From an uncultured Coprococcus sp. (lineage in GTDB: Bacteria > Bacillota > Clostridia > Lachnospirales > Lachnospiraceae): a stretch of DNA of 11,801 nt. The notes beneath the pieces are model-generated. The model saw only the letters and a list, made by a program, of their open reading frames with translations, made no database searches and had not been told where the DNA came from. Shown piece after piece: positions 1-7,201 of this stretch. Position numbers and translations under genes: made by a program. Position 1 is the first letter of the stretch; each line of letters begins with the position of its first letter. The DNA is taken from assembly GCA_900548315.1 (NCBI GenBank), contig URJU01000056.1, forward strand, positions 1 to 11,801. Reading direction: 5' to 3'.

Positions 1-16
1 TTGTATTATTATGGAT

Positions 17-25
17 AGGAGGTGG
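17..25 (+). promoter_or_regulatory. Ribosome binding site deciding the araC-type start
   Basis: The sequence AGGAGGTGG ends 5 bases before the ATG at 31; its AGGAGG core is 8 bases from that ATG. An in-frame GTG at 22 lies inside this site and so cannot be the start. This fixes the start of the AraC-family gene at 31. Confidence 0.8.
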
Positions 26-30
26 TTTAC

Positions 31-951
31 ATGTTAGCTAAAGAATTAATTTCCTACACTGTACTGTCAGGTTACAATATTCAGAAAGATATTGAGAACG
101 CAAGATTCCACAGCGCGTTCTTTACATATGAAGAATCAATGATTAACGATGGCCTGATTCATCTTCTGGCCAACGGCGATAATTCTTTTGCTTATTCATG
201 CAGTTATACCTTCTCTTTCATCCCGTGTTACCATTTCTTCTATATATATGAAGGAACTCTTACAGTAACATCGGGCAGCAGCAAATCATCATATCCCAAG
301 AATACAGCCGCGCTTTTTGAGGCAGGATCAGAAATAACATACGCCACGAACGGCAAGTGTCGTTTCTACGAGGCATTCATCCTCGGAGCTCCGCTTAACC
401 TGTATCATGAGTTTCTCCCCGAATCTATATCCTATAAAAAGGAATCCGCCGGAGCCTCTGTACTCTGGAGCCATCTTTCGCTGATAAGCAGACTCCAGGG
501 GGAGTTGTCTACCACCGATATTTTCAGAATTTCCAAATGGTTTAATGATATCCTGACCGAATTATGTGTATTTATTGAAAACTCATCTAAGAAGAGCGAT
601 AGTGCGCCTTCTTATCTTTTATCGGTAAAGAATCAGATGGATACAAACTACGCCGAACCGCTGTCGCTTGATGACCTCGAGGCAACTTACAGGATCAGCA
701 GATACAGGATATGCAGAGAATTTTCATTTCACTTCGGCGAATCGCCTATGCGCTATCTCAACAGCCGCAGGATAGATGCTGCCAAAAGACTCCTTCTCAC
801 AACAGATCTGTCCGTCCACGAGGTCGGATCCCAGGTTGGAATCGAGAACACAAACCACTTTATCAACTTGTTCAAAAAAGACACCGGTACAACTCCGCTA
901 TCTTTCAAGCAGGCTGCACCGGTGTCTATATCCGATTTGCATTACAATTGA
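31..951 (+). CDS. AraC/XylS-family transcriptional regulator
   Basis: A 306-residue DNA-binding transcription factor of the AraC family, probably controlling carbohydrate genes. The C-terminal third is the typical double helix-turn-helix domain. The first helix pair lies around residues 212-234 (SLDDLEATYRISRYRICREF). The second lies around 261-286 (SVHEVGSQVGIENTNHFINL followed by FKKDTG), and the usual P-L-S-F ending follows at about 289-292. Residues 1-200 look like the cupin-type AraC ligand-binding half, with a beta-rich stretch around 60-120, but no ligand can be named. The ATG at 31 is chosen because the ribosome binding site overlaps an earlier in-frame GTG. Its promoter lies outside the contig. 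It is the only plus-strand gene and converges on the LacI gene with a 12-base gap. Whether it regulates the neighbours or genes off the left edge cannot be told. Confidence 0.9.
   Translation: MLAKELISYTVLSGYNIQKDIENARFHSAFFTYEESMINDGLIHLLANGDNSFAYSCSYTFSFIPCYHFFYIYEGTLTVTSGSSKSSYPKNTAALFEAGSEITYATNGKCRFYEAFILGAPLNLYHEFLPESISYKKESAGASVLWSHLSLISRLQGELSTTDIFRISKWFNDILTELCVFIENSSKKSDSAPSYLLSVKNQMDTNYAEPLSLDDLEATYRISRYRICREFSFHFGESPMRYLNSRRIDAAKRLLLTTDLSVHEVGSQVGIENTNHFINLFKKDTGTTPLSFKQAAPVSISDLHYN
874..927 (-). terminator. Possible terminator of lacI inside the araC-type gene
   Basis: A perfect 10-base inverted repeat (AGACACCGGT at 879-888 and ACCGGTGTCT at 918-927) flanks a 29-base loop. On the minus strand the stem is followed at once by a T run (878-874), 37 bases past the lacI stop codon. 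The long loop weakens the call. The sequence also codes for the conserved end of the AraC domain. Confidence 0.4.
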
Positions 952-963
952 TATGTAGTTTTA

Positions 964-1989
964 TTATCGTTCTATTCTGGCGACGCTATCCTTTATCACG
1001 ATTCGTCCATCCACGACAAATATGCCATCAGTATATTTTTCGTTGGATATCTTTTTTATAATCTTATGCAGGGTTCTCTCTGCCATCTCCTGCATATTGA
1101 TCTCGTATGTGGTCACGCCTATATCGCAGATTCCAGGATACATGTAATTATCAAACCCCACAACGGACACATCCTCAGGAACTCTGTAGCCCGCAGCATT
1201 GAGTATCTTTATGAGCGTAGCTGCCGCAAGATCACAGTTGCACACAAACGCTGTAGGCATATTTCCCGGAAGTTTAAAACACTTCTCCTCGTCAAACTGC
1301 CCCGTCTTCACATCTCTGTCCGGAATAACCCAGTCTTCTCTGAACGGAATATCATGCTCCAACAAAGACTTTATATAGCCCAAATATCTGTCAGTTATAC
1401 TGTTCGTTGAACCTATCGTGCCAACATATGCAATATCTCTATGCCCCATATCATACAGATAATTAGTCAGCATATAGCTTCCATAGAAACTGTTTGCTAT
1501 AACCGTGTCTATCGGCCTCGAATTGTCATAATAATCCACATACTCTATAGGAACCTTGGCTGTCTTCTCCAGCTTTTCCAGGTATTCCTTACCCATGGAA
1601 CCTACAACAACCATTCCATCAACCTTATCATCCTCCAAGAGCATAGGCATCTCAGCATTCAATACACTATCTCTGGAAACAAATTCCAGCATAGTAAAGC
1701 AGCCTCTTGCCACCGCCTTTTTGTTAAGCACCTGATATAACTGCCAATAAAATGATGGGTACTTGCCAAGATATATCTCTTGAATAAGAACTCCTATGTT
1801 GTACTTTTTCTTCGCCGTTTTCTTCCTAATCTCCGATGGGGACTGATATCCCATCTCATCTGCCAACTGTTTGATCTGTGCTCTGAGTTCCTCGCTTACA
1901 CCCTTCTGATCCGAAAGTGCCTTTGAGACCGTCACGGTACTCACACCAACAATGGCAGCTATATCTCCTAATTTTACTGATTTTGCCAT
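964..1989 (-). CDS. LacI/GalR-family transcriptional repressor
   Basis: A 341-residue regulator of the LacI family, probably responding to an alpha-galactoside or its breakdown product. The N-terminal helix-turn-helix is clear at residues 6-27 (KLGDIAAIVGVSTVTVSKAL), and a second helix follows at 31-47. From about residue 64 (YNIGVLI) the periplasmic-binding-protein-like ligand domain begins. It includes DGMVVVG, the GHRDIAYVG motif and the late VSVVGFDNY motif, all typical of the family. The hinge at residues 50-58 reads SPSEIRKKT and lacks the usual N-x-x-A-R-x-L form. The ATG has an AGAAGGA site 7 bases upstream (1997-2003). The gene lies 52 bases after the alpha-galactosidase on the same strand and also appears to have its own promoter within the end of that gene. 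The ligand is inferred from context only. Confidence 0.93.
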   Translation of the reverse strand: MAKSVKLGDIAAIVGVSTVTVSKALSDQKGVSEELRAQIKQLADEMGYQSPSEIRKKTAKKKYNIGVLIQEIYLGKYPSFYWQLYQVLNKKAVARGCFTMLEFVSRDSVLNAEMPMLLEDDKVDGMVVVGSMGKEYLEKLEKTAKVPIEYVDYYDNSRPIDTVIANSFYGSYMLTNYLYDMGHRDIAYVGTIGSTNSITDRYLGYIKSLLEHDIPFREDWVIPDRDVKTGQFDEEKCFKLPGNMPTAFVCNCDLAAATLIKILNAAGYRVPEDVSVVGFDNYMYPGICDIGVTTYEINMQEMAERTLHKIIKKISNEKYTDGIFVVDGRIVIKDSVARIER

Positions 1990-2017
1990 AAACTAGTCCT
2001 TCTCACTTAATTTTTAC

Positions 2018-2030
2018 GTGGTTAAACAAC
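2018..2030 (-). promoter_or_regulatory. Second LacI operator candidate (imperfect palindrome)
   Basis: On the minus strand this reads GTTGTTTAACCAC. It is an odd-length palindrome with five of six arm positions matching and the core GTTTAAC. Its centre (2024) is 31 bases, about three helical turns, from the centre of the perfect palindrome at 2050-2060. It falls just downstream of the predicted lacI transcription start. Binding by the adjacent LacI protein is inferred. Confidence 0.4.
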
Positions 2031-2038
2031 TTAATTTT

Positions 2039-2067
2039 ATTTTATTTTTTAGTTAAACTATTGTCAA
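2039..2067 (-). promoter_or_regulatory. Sigma-70-type promoter of lacI, within the end of the alpha-galactosidase gene
   Basis: On the minus strand a perfect -35 TTGACA (2067-2062) is followed by a 17-base spacer and a -10 TAAAAT (2044-2039). This is the best promoter match in the window. The -35 and spacer overlap the last codons of the alpha-galactosidase gene, and the -10 covers its stop codon. It would start lacI transcripts near 2032, about 43 bases before the lacI ATG, so the regulator can be made independently of the upstream genes. Confidence 0.65.
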
Positions 2068-4249
2068 GCACAAAATGATAAAGTCTGCTCATATAATCCC
2101 CACGCACATCTTCCACAAGCAGACCGGCATTCATCAGAAGATCTCCCCCATACACTCTTTCCGTTCCGTCCAGCATGTAATCTCTATCTGCAAGCAGACC
2201 TGCAAGCCTAATTTTCCTGCTGTGCATATTCGGTCTTCCAAGCACCTGAACGTAAGTCACCAACGCCTCACTCTTATCCTTTGCAACAACCATCCAGCAA
2301 TCATACAGTCCATTTTCCCTGTACGATGCAACCCTATAATAATCACCCTCCCTTACAAGATCATTATAGTTATGATACATAGACACCTGCTCAGGGATCA
2401 TCGCACGTTCTTCTTCACTTATTTTTGTGATATCGAGCTCATAGCCAAATGTTCCCGCCAGAGCCACATGTGCCCTGGTCATAAAAGGTGTACTCCTTCC
2501 AACTGTGTGATTAGGGCAATCCGACACATGGGCGCCCATGGTCGAAAGCGGATATATCAGTTCCGTTCCCTCCTGTATAGAAAGTCTCTCTATGGCATCC
2601 GTGTCATCGGAGCACCATATCTGCGGACTGTAGTAAAGCATGCCAGGGTCAAATCTTGCACCACCGCCCGAGCAGTTCTCAAGCAAAAGATCTGGGAAAT
2701 CGTTAACAAGGCGCTCTTGCAGCTCATATACTCCAAGCACATACCTGTGAGCCAATTCTCCCTGCCTGTCTCCGGTGAATTCTACGCTGCCGATATCCGT
2801 GAGCTGTCTGTTCATATCCCACTTAACATACTCAATATTTGCAGATGATATCACGTTATGCACACATTCATACACGTAGTCTCTAACTTCTTTTCTCGAG
2901 AGATCAAGCACGTACTGATTTCGCGATAATGTAGCCGTTCTCTCCGGAACCGCAAACGCCCAGTCAGGATGCTTTCTGTAAAGTTCAGAATCAGGAGAAA
3001 TCATTTCAGGCTCCATCCATATTCCAAATTTCAGCCCCAGCTTATTCACCTCATCAACAAGATGTTTCAAACCGCCCTTGATCTTGTTTTCATTTACAAA
3101 CCAATCTCCAAGACTTGTGGCGTCATCATTTCTATGTCCAAACCAGCCATCATCCATGACCAGCATCTCTATTCCATGTTCTGCCGCACTCTTTGCTATC
3201 GCAAGGAGCTTATCGGTATCAAAGTCAAAATATGTAGCCTCCCAGTTGTTGATGAGAACAGGTCTCTTCTGATGAAGATATTTGCTCCTTATGAGATGTC
3301 CTCTGTAGAAATCGTGCAGATTTCTGGACATCTGGCCAATTCCGTTATGACTGTATGTGAGCACGACTTCCGGAGCAGCAAATTCATCCCCCGGCGTGAG
3401 CAGCCACTCAAATCCCTCCGGGTGAATACCCATAACCGCTCTGATGGAATCAAACTGTGATTTTTCTATCTGTGCGATGAAGTTACCCGAGTACACAAAA
3501 TGCATTCCATATACATCACCCGTAGTCTGATCTGTACCCTTTGTCATCCATGCCATAAACGGATGGTCCTGGTGGGATGACTCACCGCGGAGAGAGCTTA
3601 CACTCTGCTTGCCATAAGCTATCGGGCGTCTCTCGATCTGTCTCTCCCTGGCCCATGAGCCATGAAGAGTAAGCATCTCAAAATCCTCGTCATCCATGTC
3701 TATACACGCAGAATATACCTTTGTGAGCCTGATATCCTTATCACCTGCATTTTTCACGCTCGCACTTCTGGTTATAACATCCTCATCCTCAAACACAGAA
3801 TATATCAGGTCAACATCAATGCCACATCCCCTATCCATCATATGGACAACGAGAGTCTGAACCTCCTCTTCTCCCACAAATGATGCCGGAAGGCCACTAA
3901 TCCCCGGTTTTCCATTTATAATATCGTAATCCACAAATTTCAGATCAACGGTTCTGCTGCCATTTGCGGTCTTTACTGCAATACAACTCTCCCTGTAGTC
4001 TCCTATTCCATTTCCGGAATACTCTGTCGGAAATGTATCCATAAATGAACATCTCTCCCTGTTATTCTTGGACGGAACAAAAGGAGCCTCACACGTTCTC
4101 AAAAACTGATCACATTTCTGCGGACGAATCTTCTGTCCATAATATATATGTCCGACAAACCCCTCTTCATCGGCGATTCCGATCCGGTAACTCGTGTTTC
4201 TCGTATCAAGTTCAAATATTCTGCTTGCCTCATCATATCTTATGCTCAT
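2042..4249 (-). CDS. Alpha-galactosidase, glycoside hydrolase family 36
   Basis: A 735-residue GH36 alpha-galactosidase that removes terminal alpha-1,6-linked galactose from melibiose, raffinose, stachyose and similar sugars. The full family layout is present: an N-terminal beta-sandwich (about 1-330), a catalytic barrel (about 330-640) and a small C-terminal beta domain. Key catalytic-site motifs are MDDGWFG (D366, D367), FGIWMEPEM, KWDMNR with the nucleophile D478, SGGGARFDPGM, and CSDDTDA with the acid/base D548. As I recall, these residue numbers equal those of the Geobacillus stearothermophilus enzymes, so length and register are normal. There is no signal peptide, so it acts on imported sugars in the cytoplasm. 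The ATG has GAGGAG upstream with a rather long spacing of about 13 bases and no better in-frame start. It follows the membrane solute-binding-like gene by 35 bases and is probably co-transcribed with it. Confidence 0.97.
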   Translation of the reverse strand: MSIRYDEASRIFELDTRNTSYRIGIADEEGFVGHIYYGQKIRPQKCDQFLRTCEAPFVPSKNNRERCSFMDTFPTEYSGNGIGDYRESCIAVKTANGSRTVDLKFVDYDIINGKPGISGLPASFVGEEEVQTLVVHMMDRGCGIDVDLIYSVFEDEDVITRSASVKNAGDKDIRLTKVYSACIDMDDEDFEMLTLHGSWARERQIERRPIAYGKQSVSSLRGESSHQDHPFMAWMTKGTDQTTGDVYGMHFVYSGNFIAQIEKSQFDSIRAVMGIHPEGFEWLLTPGDEFAAPEVVLTYSHNGIGQMSRNLHDFYRGHLIRSKYLHQKRPVLINNWEATYFDFDTDKLLAIAKSAAEHGIEMLVMDDGWFGHRNDDATSLGDWFVNENKIKGGLKHLVDEVNKLGLKFGIWMEPEMISPDSELYRKHPDWAFAVPERTATLSRNQYVLDLSRKEVRDYVYECVHNVISSANIEYVKWDMNRQLTDIGSVEFTGDRQGELAHRYVLGVYELQERLVNDFPDLLLENCSGGGARFDPGMLYYSPQIWCSDDTDAIERLSIQEGTELIYPLSTMGAHVSDCPNHTVGRSTPFMTRAHVALAGTFGYELDITKISEEERAMIPEQVSMYHNYNDLVREGDYYRVASYRENGLYDCWMVVAKDKSEALVTYVQVLGRPNMHSRKIRLAGLLADRDYMLDGTERVYGGDLLMNAGLLVEDVRGDYMSRLYHFVLDNSLTKK
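2050..2060 (-). promoter_or_regulatory. LacI operator candidate in the lacI promoter spacer
   Basis: TAGTTTAACTA on the minus strand is a perfect 11-base palindrome around a central base. It lies wholly between the -35 and -10 of the lacI promoter, a position where a bound repressor blocks RNA polymerase. The core GTTTAAC recurs at 2021-2027. Autoregulation by LacI is the simplest reading. It is inferred, not shown. Confidence 0.5.
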
Positions 4250-4284
4250 ATATATCTATAGTCTCCTCGTTTTATTTATGGGTA

Positions 4285-5064
4285 TCACTCTCTGCTTATA
4301 TATTCAAGAAATTCAAGTGCAAGATCCATATTCTTGGCATTCTCGCCAAATCCCACTGCAGCATCCATTTCATACCAACCGGTATCCTTCACCCAGGAAT
4401 TATCACCGATCTTTATTCCGACAGGTATCTTCTCACCCGTTTCAATAACCGTTGCATACACAAACGAATCTTTATACTTTTCTTTCAGTTCATCAGTCAG
4501 CACCTTATCAAGATCCTGCATATATCCGAACTCTCCAAAACTCATGACAAGGTCTGTGTCGGCAAAGAACACATCCACCGCATTCGCCATAAATTTGTTC
4601 TGTATAAGCTGTAGACTATCCTGACTCATGGCATCATTCGGATCAGTTGACACTCCAATCCCTGTACTTATACTGACATATTCCTTCTCCGCATCAAGAC
4701 CATTTTCACTGAGAAATTCCTCATAATATGCCTTGTCATTCGCCGCGGATTCCTGTTGTGTAGTGTTGACCGCAAGGATGTTGAGTGCAGCAGATTCCGC
4801 CATAAAATGTTTTACGGCAAGGAATACAACTATGCCCACAACAACAAGTGCAAATAGAGCCTTCGGGGCATAATACTCCAGTATGTATTCCCTTTTCTGC
4901 TGTTTGTTCATAAGACTGAGCTTCTGTTTCTCAGACATATGCTCATCCACATCCAAGACACTCTCCGGCTCTCGTTTCTCTTTTTCATCGGTTTTCTCAT
5001 CTATGATATGTCCAGCGATACTTTTGACATTTTTCTTTTCTATTTCTTTTTCTATTTCTGGCAT
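4285..5064 (-). CDS. Membrane-anchored solute-binding-like protein, function unknown
   Basis: A 259-residue protein I cannot assign to a named gene. Residues 1-57 are highly charged and probably cytoplasmic, ending in MNKQQKREYILEYY just before the membrane. One transmembrane helix follows (about 68-88, ALFALVVVGIVVFLAVKHFM), and residues 89-259 should lie outside the cell. The outer part resembles a shortened family 1 solute-binding domain: helix SLQLIQNKFM, then a strand VDVFFAD, then YMQDLDKVL, then IPVGIKI, and a C-terminal ENAKNMDLALEFLEYI like the end of sugar-binding proteins. From memory, similar unnamed proteins with this juxtamembrane K-Q-K-R-E-Y motif are common in Lachnospiraceae. 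There is no lipobox. The ATG has AGGAG 5 bases upstream. It is first in the unit ahead of the alpha-galactosidase, so a role in sensing or capturing galactosides is possible but unproven. Confidence 0.8.
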   Translation of the reverse strand: MPEIEKEIEKKNVKSIAGHIIDEKTDEKEKREPESVLDVDEHMSEKQKLSLMNKQQKREYILEYYAPKALFALVVVGIVVFLAVKHFMAESAALNILAVNTTQQESAANDKAYYEEFLSENGLDAEKEYVSISTGIGVSTDPNDAMSQDSLQLIQNKFMANAVDVFFADTDLVMSFGEFGYMQDLDKVLTDELKEKYKDSFVYATVIETGEKIPVGIKIGDNSWVKDTGWYEMDAAVGFGENAKNMDLALEFLEYISRE

Positions 5065-5120
5065 ATGATCTCCTATACTACTCCTATCCGCGTTTGCCGC
5101 ACACTGCAGTTACTTTATAC

Positions 5121-5149
5121 ATTGTAGCATTTTTTAGTTAGTTTTTAAA
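5121..5149 (-). promoter_or_regulatory. Candidate promoter of the alpha-galactosidase unit
   Basis: On the minus strand an extended -10 (TG, one base, then TACAAT at 5126-5121) lies 17 bases from a -35-like TTTAAA (5149-5144). It sits 57 bases before the ATG at 5064. The -35 overlaps GTTTAAA (5150-5144), one base different from the GTTTAAC core seen twice at lacI, so the same repressor may act here. Confidence 0.5.
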
Positions 5150-5186
5150 CAGATTTTTAGTATTTTTAACTATATTTTACTTTTAC

Positions 5187-5219
5187 AAAAGGGACCTCAG
5201 CCTCAAAGCCGAGATCCCT
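5187..5219 (-). terminator. Terminator after the last phosphoglucomutase gene
   Basis: On the minus strand a 12-pair stem (5219-5190, with two G-T pairs) closes a loop of about 6 bases and is followed by TTTTG. It lies about 108 bases past the stop at 5328 and before the promoter at 5149-5121, which separates the two units. The short T run makes it moderate in strength. Confidence 0.6.
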
Positions 5220-5327
5220 CTTGTTCAGCGCATTGGCTGGAAAGTGCATTTACATGTTAAATTTTGTAGTATATGGAAGGAATGTTTTTATTTTTCGGCA
5301 GTAAATTCTGCCATACTTTGTGATTGT

Positions 5328-7091
5328 TTATTTAACAAGTTCCTGCACACATGCTTTCATCTCGTCTATCTTTGACATGGCATTTTTTAGGCTGTTTTCA
5401 TTCACGCCAAAGTAGAATTTGATCTTTGGTTCGTTTCCGGAAGGCCTAACCGCGAACCAGGCATTATTTTCCAGCTCATAGTACAGCACATTTGACTTCG
5501 GAAGACCCATGTTCTCCTCCTCACCATCAAGCGGCTTGCGGATTCCGCTCACATAGTCCCTCATGCCGGTAACTTTGATACCTGCAAAGGTCGTAAGTGG
5601 ATGGTTTCTGAAGTTCTCCATCATCTCCTTAATCTGTGCTGCACCATCTACACCCTTTAGAGTTATCCCAAACGCACCTTCAAAGTAATAGCCATATTTG
5701 CGGTAAACCTCTTCCATGGCATTACAGATGGTTTCTCCCTGCAGCTTATAAAACGCTGCTATTTCGCATAAAATGACAACGGCTGCGCAAGCGTCCTTGT
5801 CACGAGTGTAGTCTCCTACCAAACATCCAAAGCTCTCCTCCATTCCGAAGATGAACTTGTATGTGTTGTTCTTCTCAAAGAGAAGTATCTGCTCACCTAT
5901 GTACTTGAATCCTGTGAGTGTCTCTATATATTTCAGATTGTAATTCTCTGCTATAGCCTTTGTAAGATTGGTGCTGACAACCGTATTACAGATAGCTCCG
6001 TTTGCCGGCAGCTTACCGACTGCCTTCTGCTCACGGCATACATACTCTGCTATCAGGGCACCTGTCATATTGGCATTGAAGCGGACATATGGATATGCAG
6101 GATCATCTGCAAATTCCGTGTCCTTCCAGATTCCCGTGCTGTCCTTGACGTATATTCCAAGTCTGTCTGCATCAGGATCTGTGGCCATGATAACGTCCGC
6201 ATCAACCTTCTTTGCCAGGTCTATTCCCATGGCAAATGCTGATGGTTCCTCCGGATTTGGTGACTTAACTGTACTGAAGTCTCCGTCAGGAACAGTCTGC
6301 TCCTCTACAACATATACGTGCTTGAAGCCAAGTCTCTTGAGCACTTCCCTTACAGGTACATTTCCTGTTCCGTGGAGTGGTGTATATACTATCTTGATAT
6401 CGTCTGCAACCTTCGGAATGATATCGCCGTGGATGGTCTGCTTTATTAGCGCCTGATAGTAGTTCTCATCAACACTTGCAGGGACCATACAGAACAGACC
6501 GTCTGCAACCGCCTTGTCCTTGTCCATGGTCTTGACATCCTCATATCTCTCTACATCTGCCACATGCTTCAGGATATCCTGATCCTGAGGGGATACGATC
6601 TGGCTGCCATCCTCCCAGTACACCTTGTATCCGTTGTACTCAGGTGGATTGTGGCTTGCCGTTACCACGATTCCGGCTATACATCCAAGCTCTCTCACTG
6701 CAAATGACAGCTCAGGCGTAGGGCGGAGTGCGTCAAACACATAAGTCTTTATGCCATTTGCATTGAGGCACAGAGCTGATGCCTCTGTGAACTCTGCTGA
6801 CATATTTCGGCAGTCATGTGCAATTACTACACCTCTCTTAGCAGCCTCAGGGCCAACCTCAAGTATGTAATCTGCAAGTCCCTGTGTTGCCTTTGTAACT
6901 GTATATATATTCATTCTGTTGGTTCCAGCACCCATGATTCCGCGCATTCCGCCGGTTCCAAATTTCAGATTCTTGTAGAATCTGTCCTGAATCTCTTTGT
7001 CATCATCTGCGATACTTCTAAGTTCTTCCTTGGTCTTCTCATCAAAGCAGTCTGACTCAAGCCAGAACTTGTATTCGTCCATGTAACCCAT
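5328..7091 (-). CDS. pgcA: Phosphoglucomutase, PgcA type (paralog 1, with a small insertion)
   Basis: A 587-residue alpha-D-phosphohexomutase that should interconvert glucose-1-phosphate and glucose-6-phosphate in the cytoplasm via a phosphoserine. All four active-site loops are present: TASHNPPEYNGYK with phosphoserine S146, the metal loop DPDADRLG (D305, D307, D309), the sugar loop GMEESFG (E418-S420) and the phosphate loop RPSGNEPK starting at R549. The last has N where most members have T. It carries about 11 extra residues after the metal loop, including DDPAYPYVRF, which explains its greater length than the two neighbours. The ATG at 7091 is preceded by GGTGGAGG at 8 bases; an earlier in-frame GTG is part of that site. 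It lies 110 bases after paralog 2 with no clear terminator between. The symbol follows the Bacillus PgcA family; which of the three is the main enzyme is unknown. Confidence 0.92.
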   Translation of the reverse strand: MGYMDEYKFWLESDCFDEKTKEELRSIADDDKEIQDRFYKNLKFGTGGMRGIMGAGTNRMNIYTVTKATQGLADYILEVGPEAAKRGVVIAHDCRNMSAEFTEASALCLNANGIKTYVFDALRPTPELSFAVRELGCIAGIVVTASHNPPEYNGYKVYWEDGSQIVSPQDQDILKHVADVERYEDVKTMDKDKAVADGLFCMVPASVDENYYQALIKQTIHGDIIPKVADDIKIVYTPLHGTGNVPVREVLKRLGFKHVYVVEEQTVPDGDFSTVKSPNPEEPSAFAMGIDLAKKVDADVIMATDPDADRLGIYVKDSTGIWKDTEFADDPAYPYVRFNANMTGALIAEYVCREQKAVGKLPANGAICNTVVSTNLTKAIAENYNLKYIETLTGFKYIGEQILLFEKNNTYKFIFGMEESFGCLVGDYTRDKDACAAVVILCEIAAFYKLQGETICNAMEEVYRKYGYYFEGAFGITLKGVDGAAQIKEMMENFRNHPLTTFAGIKVTGMRDYVSGIRKPLDGEEENMGLPKSNVLYYELENNAWFAVRPSGNEPKIKFYFGVNENSLKNAMSKIDEMKACVQELVK

Positions 7092-7099
7092 TTCTATTA

Positions 7100-7108
7100 C
7101 CTCCACCT
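7100..7108 (-). promoter_or_regulatory. Ribosome binding site deciding the start of paralog 1
   Basis: The minus strand reads AGGTGGAGG, ending 8 bases before the ATG at 7091. The in-frame GTG at 7106 lies inside this site, so a start there would leave no binding site upstream. Confidence 0.8.
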
Positions 7109-7201
7109 TGTAATTATTTTTAGTCGCTACCGCGATCTTCGAATCTATTTTCTGCTGACATTTATTTGCCAGCCATTTCGTTTCTTACCAGTCATCCCGT
7201 T

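Noticed and set aside
2075..2848. 257-codon open frame antisense to the alpha-galactosidase
   Set aside because: It lies wholly inside the GH36 gene on the other strand, shows no recognisable domain and has no good ribosome binding site.
5297..5312. Hairpin GGCAG / CTGCC just after paralog 1
   Set aside because: Only five pairs and no T run on either strand; the hairpin at 5187-5219 is the better terminator.
5968..6456. 162-codon open frame antisense to paralog 1, with a similar one at 10054-10563
   Set aside because: Both mirror the same conserved mutase region, so their likeness to each other comes from the coding strand.
7092..7201. Separate promoter or terminator between paralogs 2 and 1
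   Set aside because: No hairpin with a T run and no convincing -35/-10 pair was found, so co-transcription is the simpler reading.
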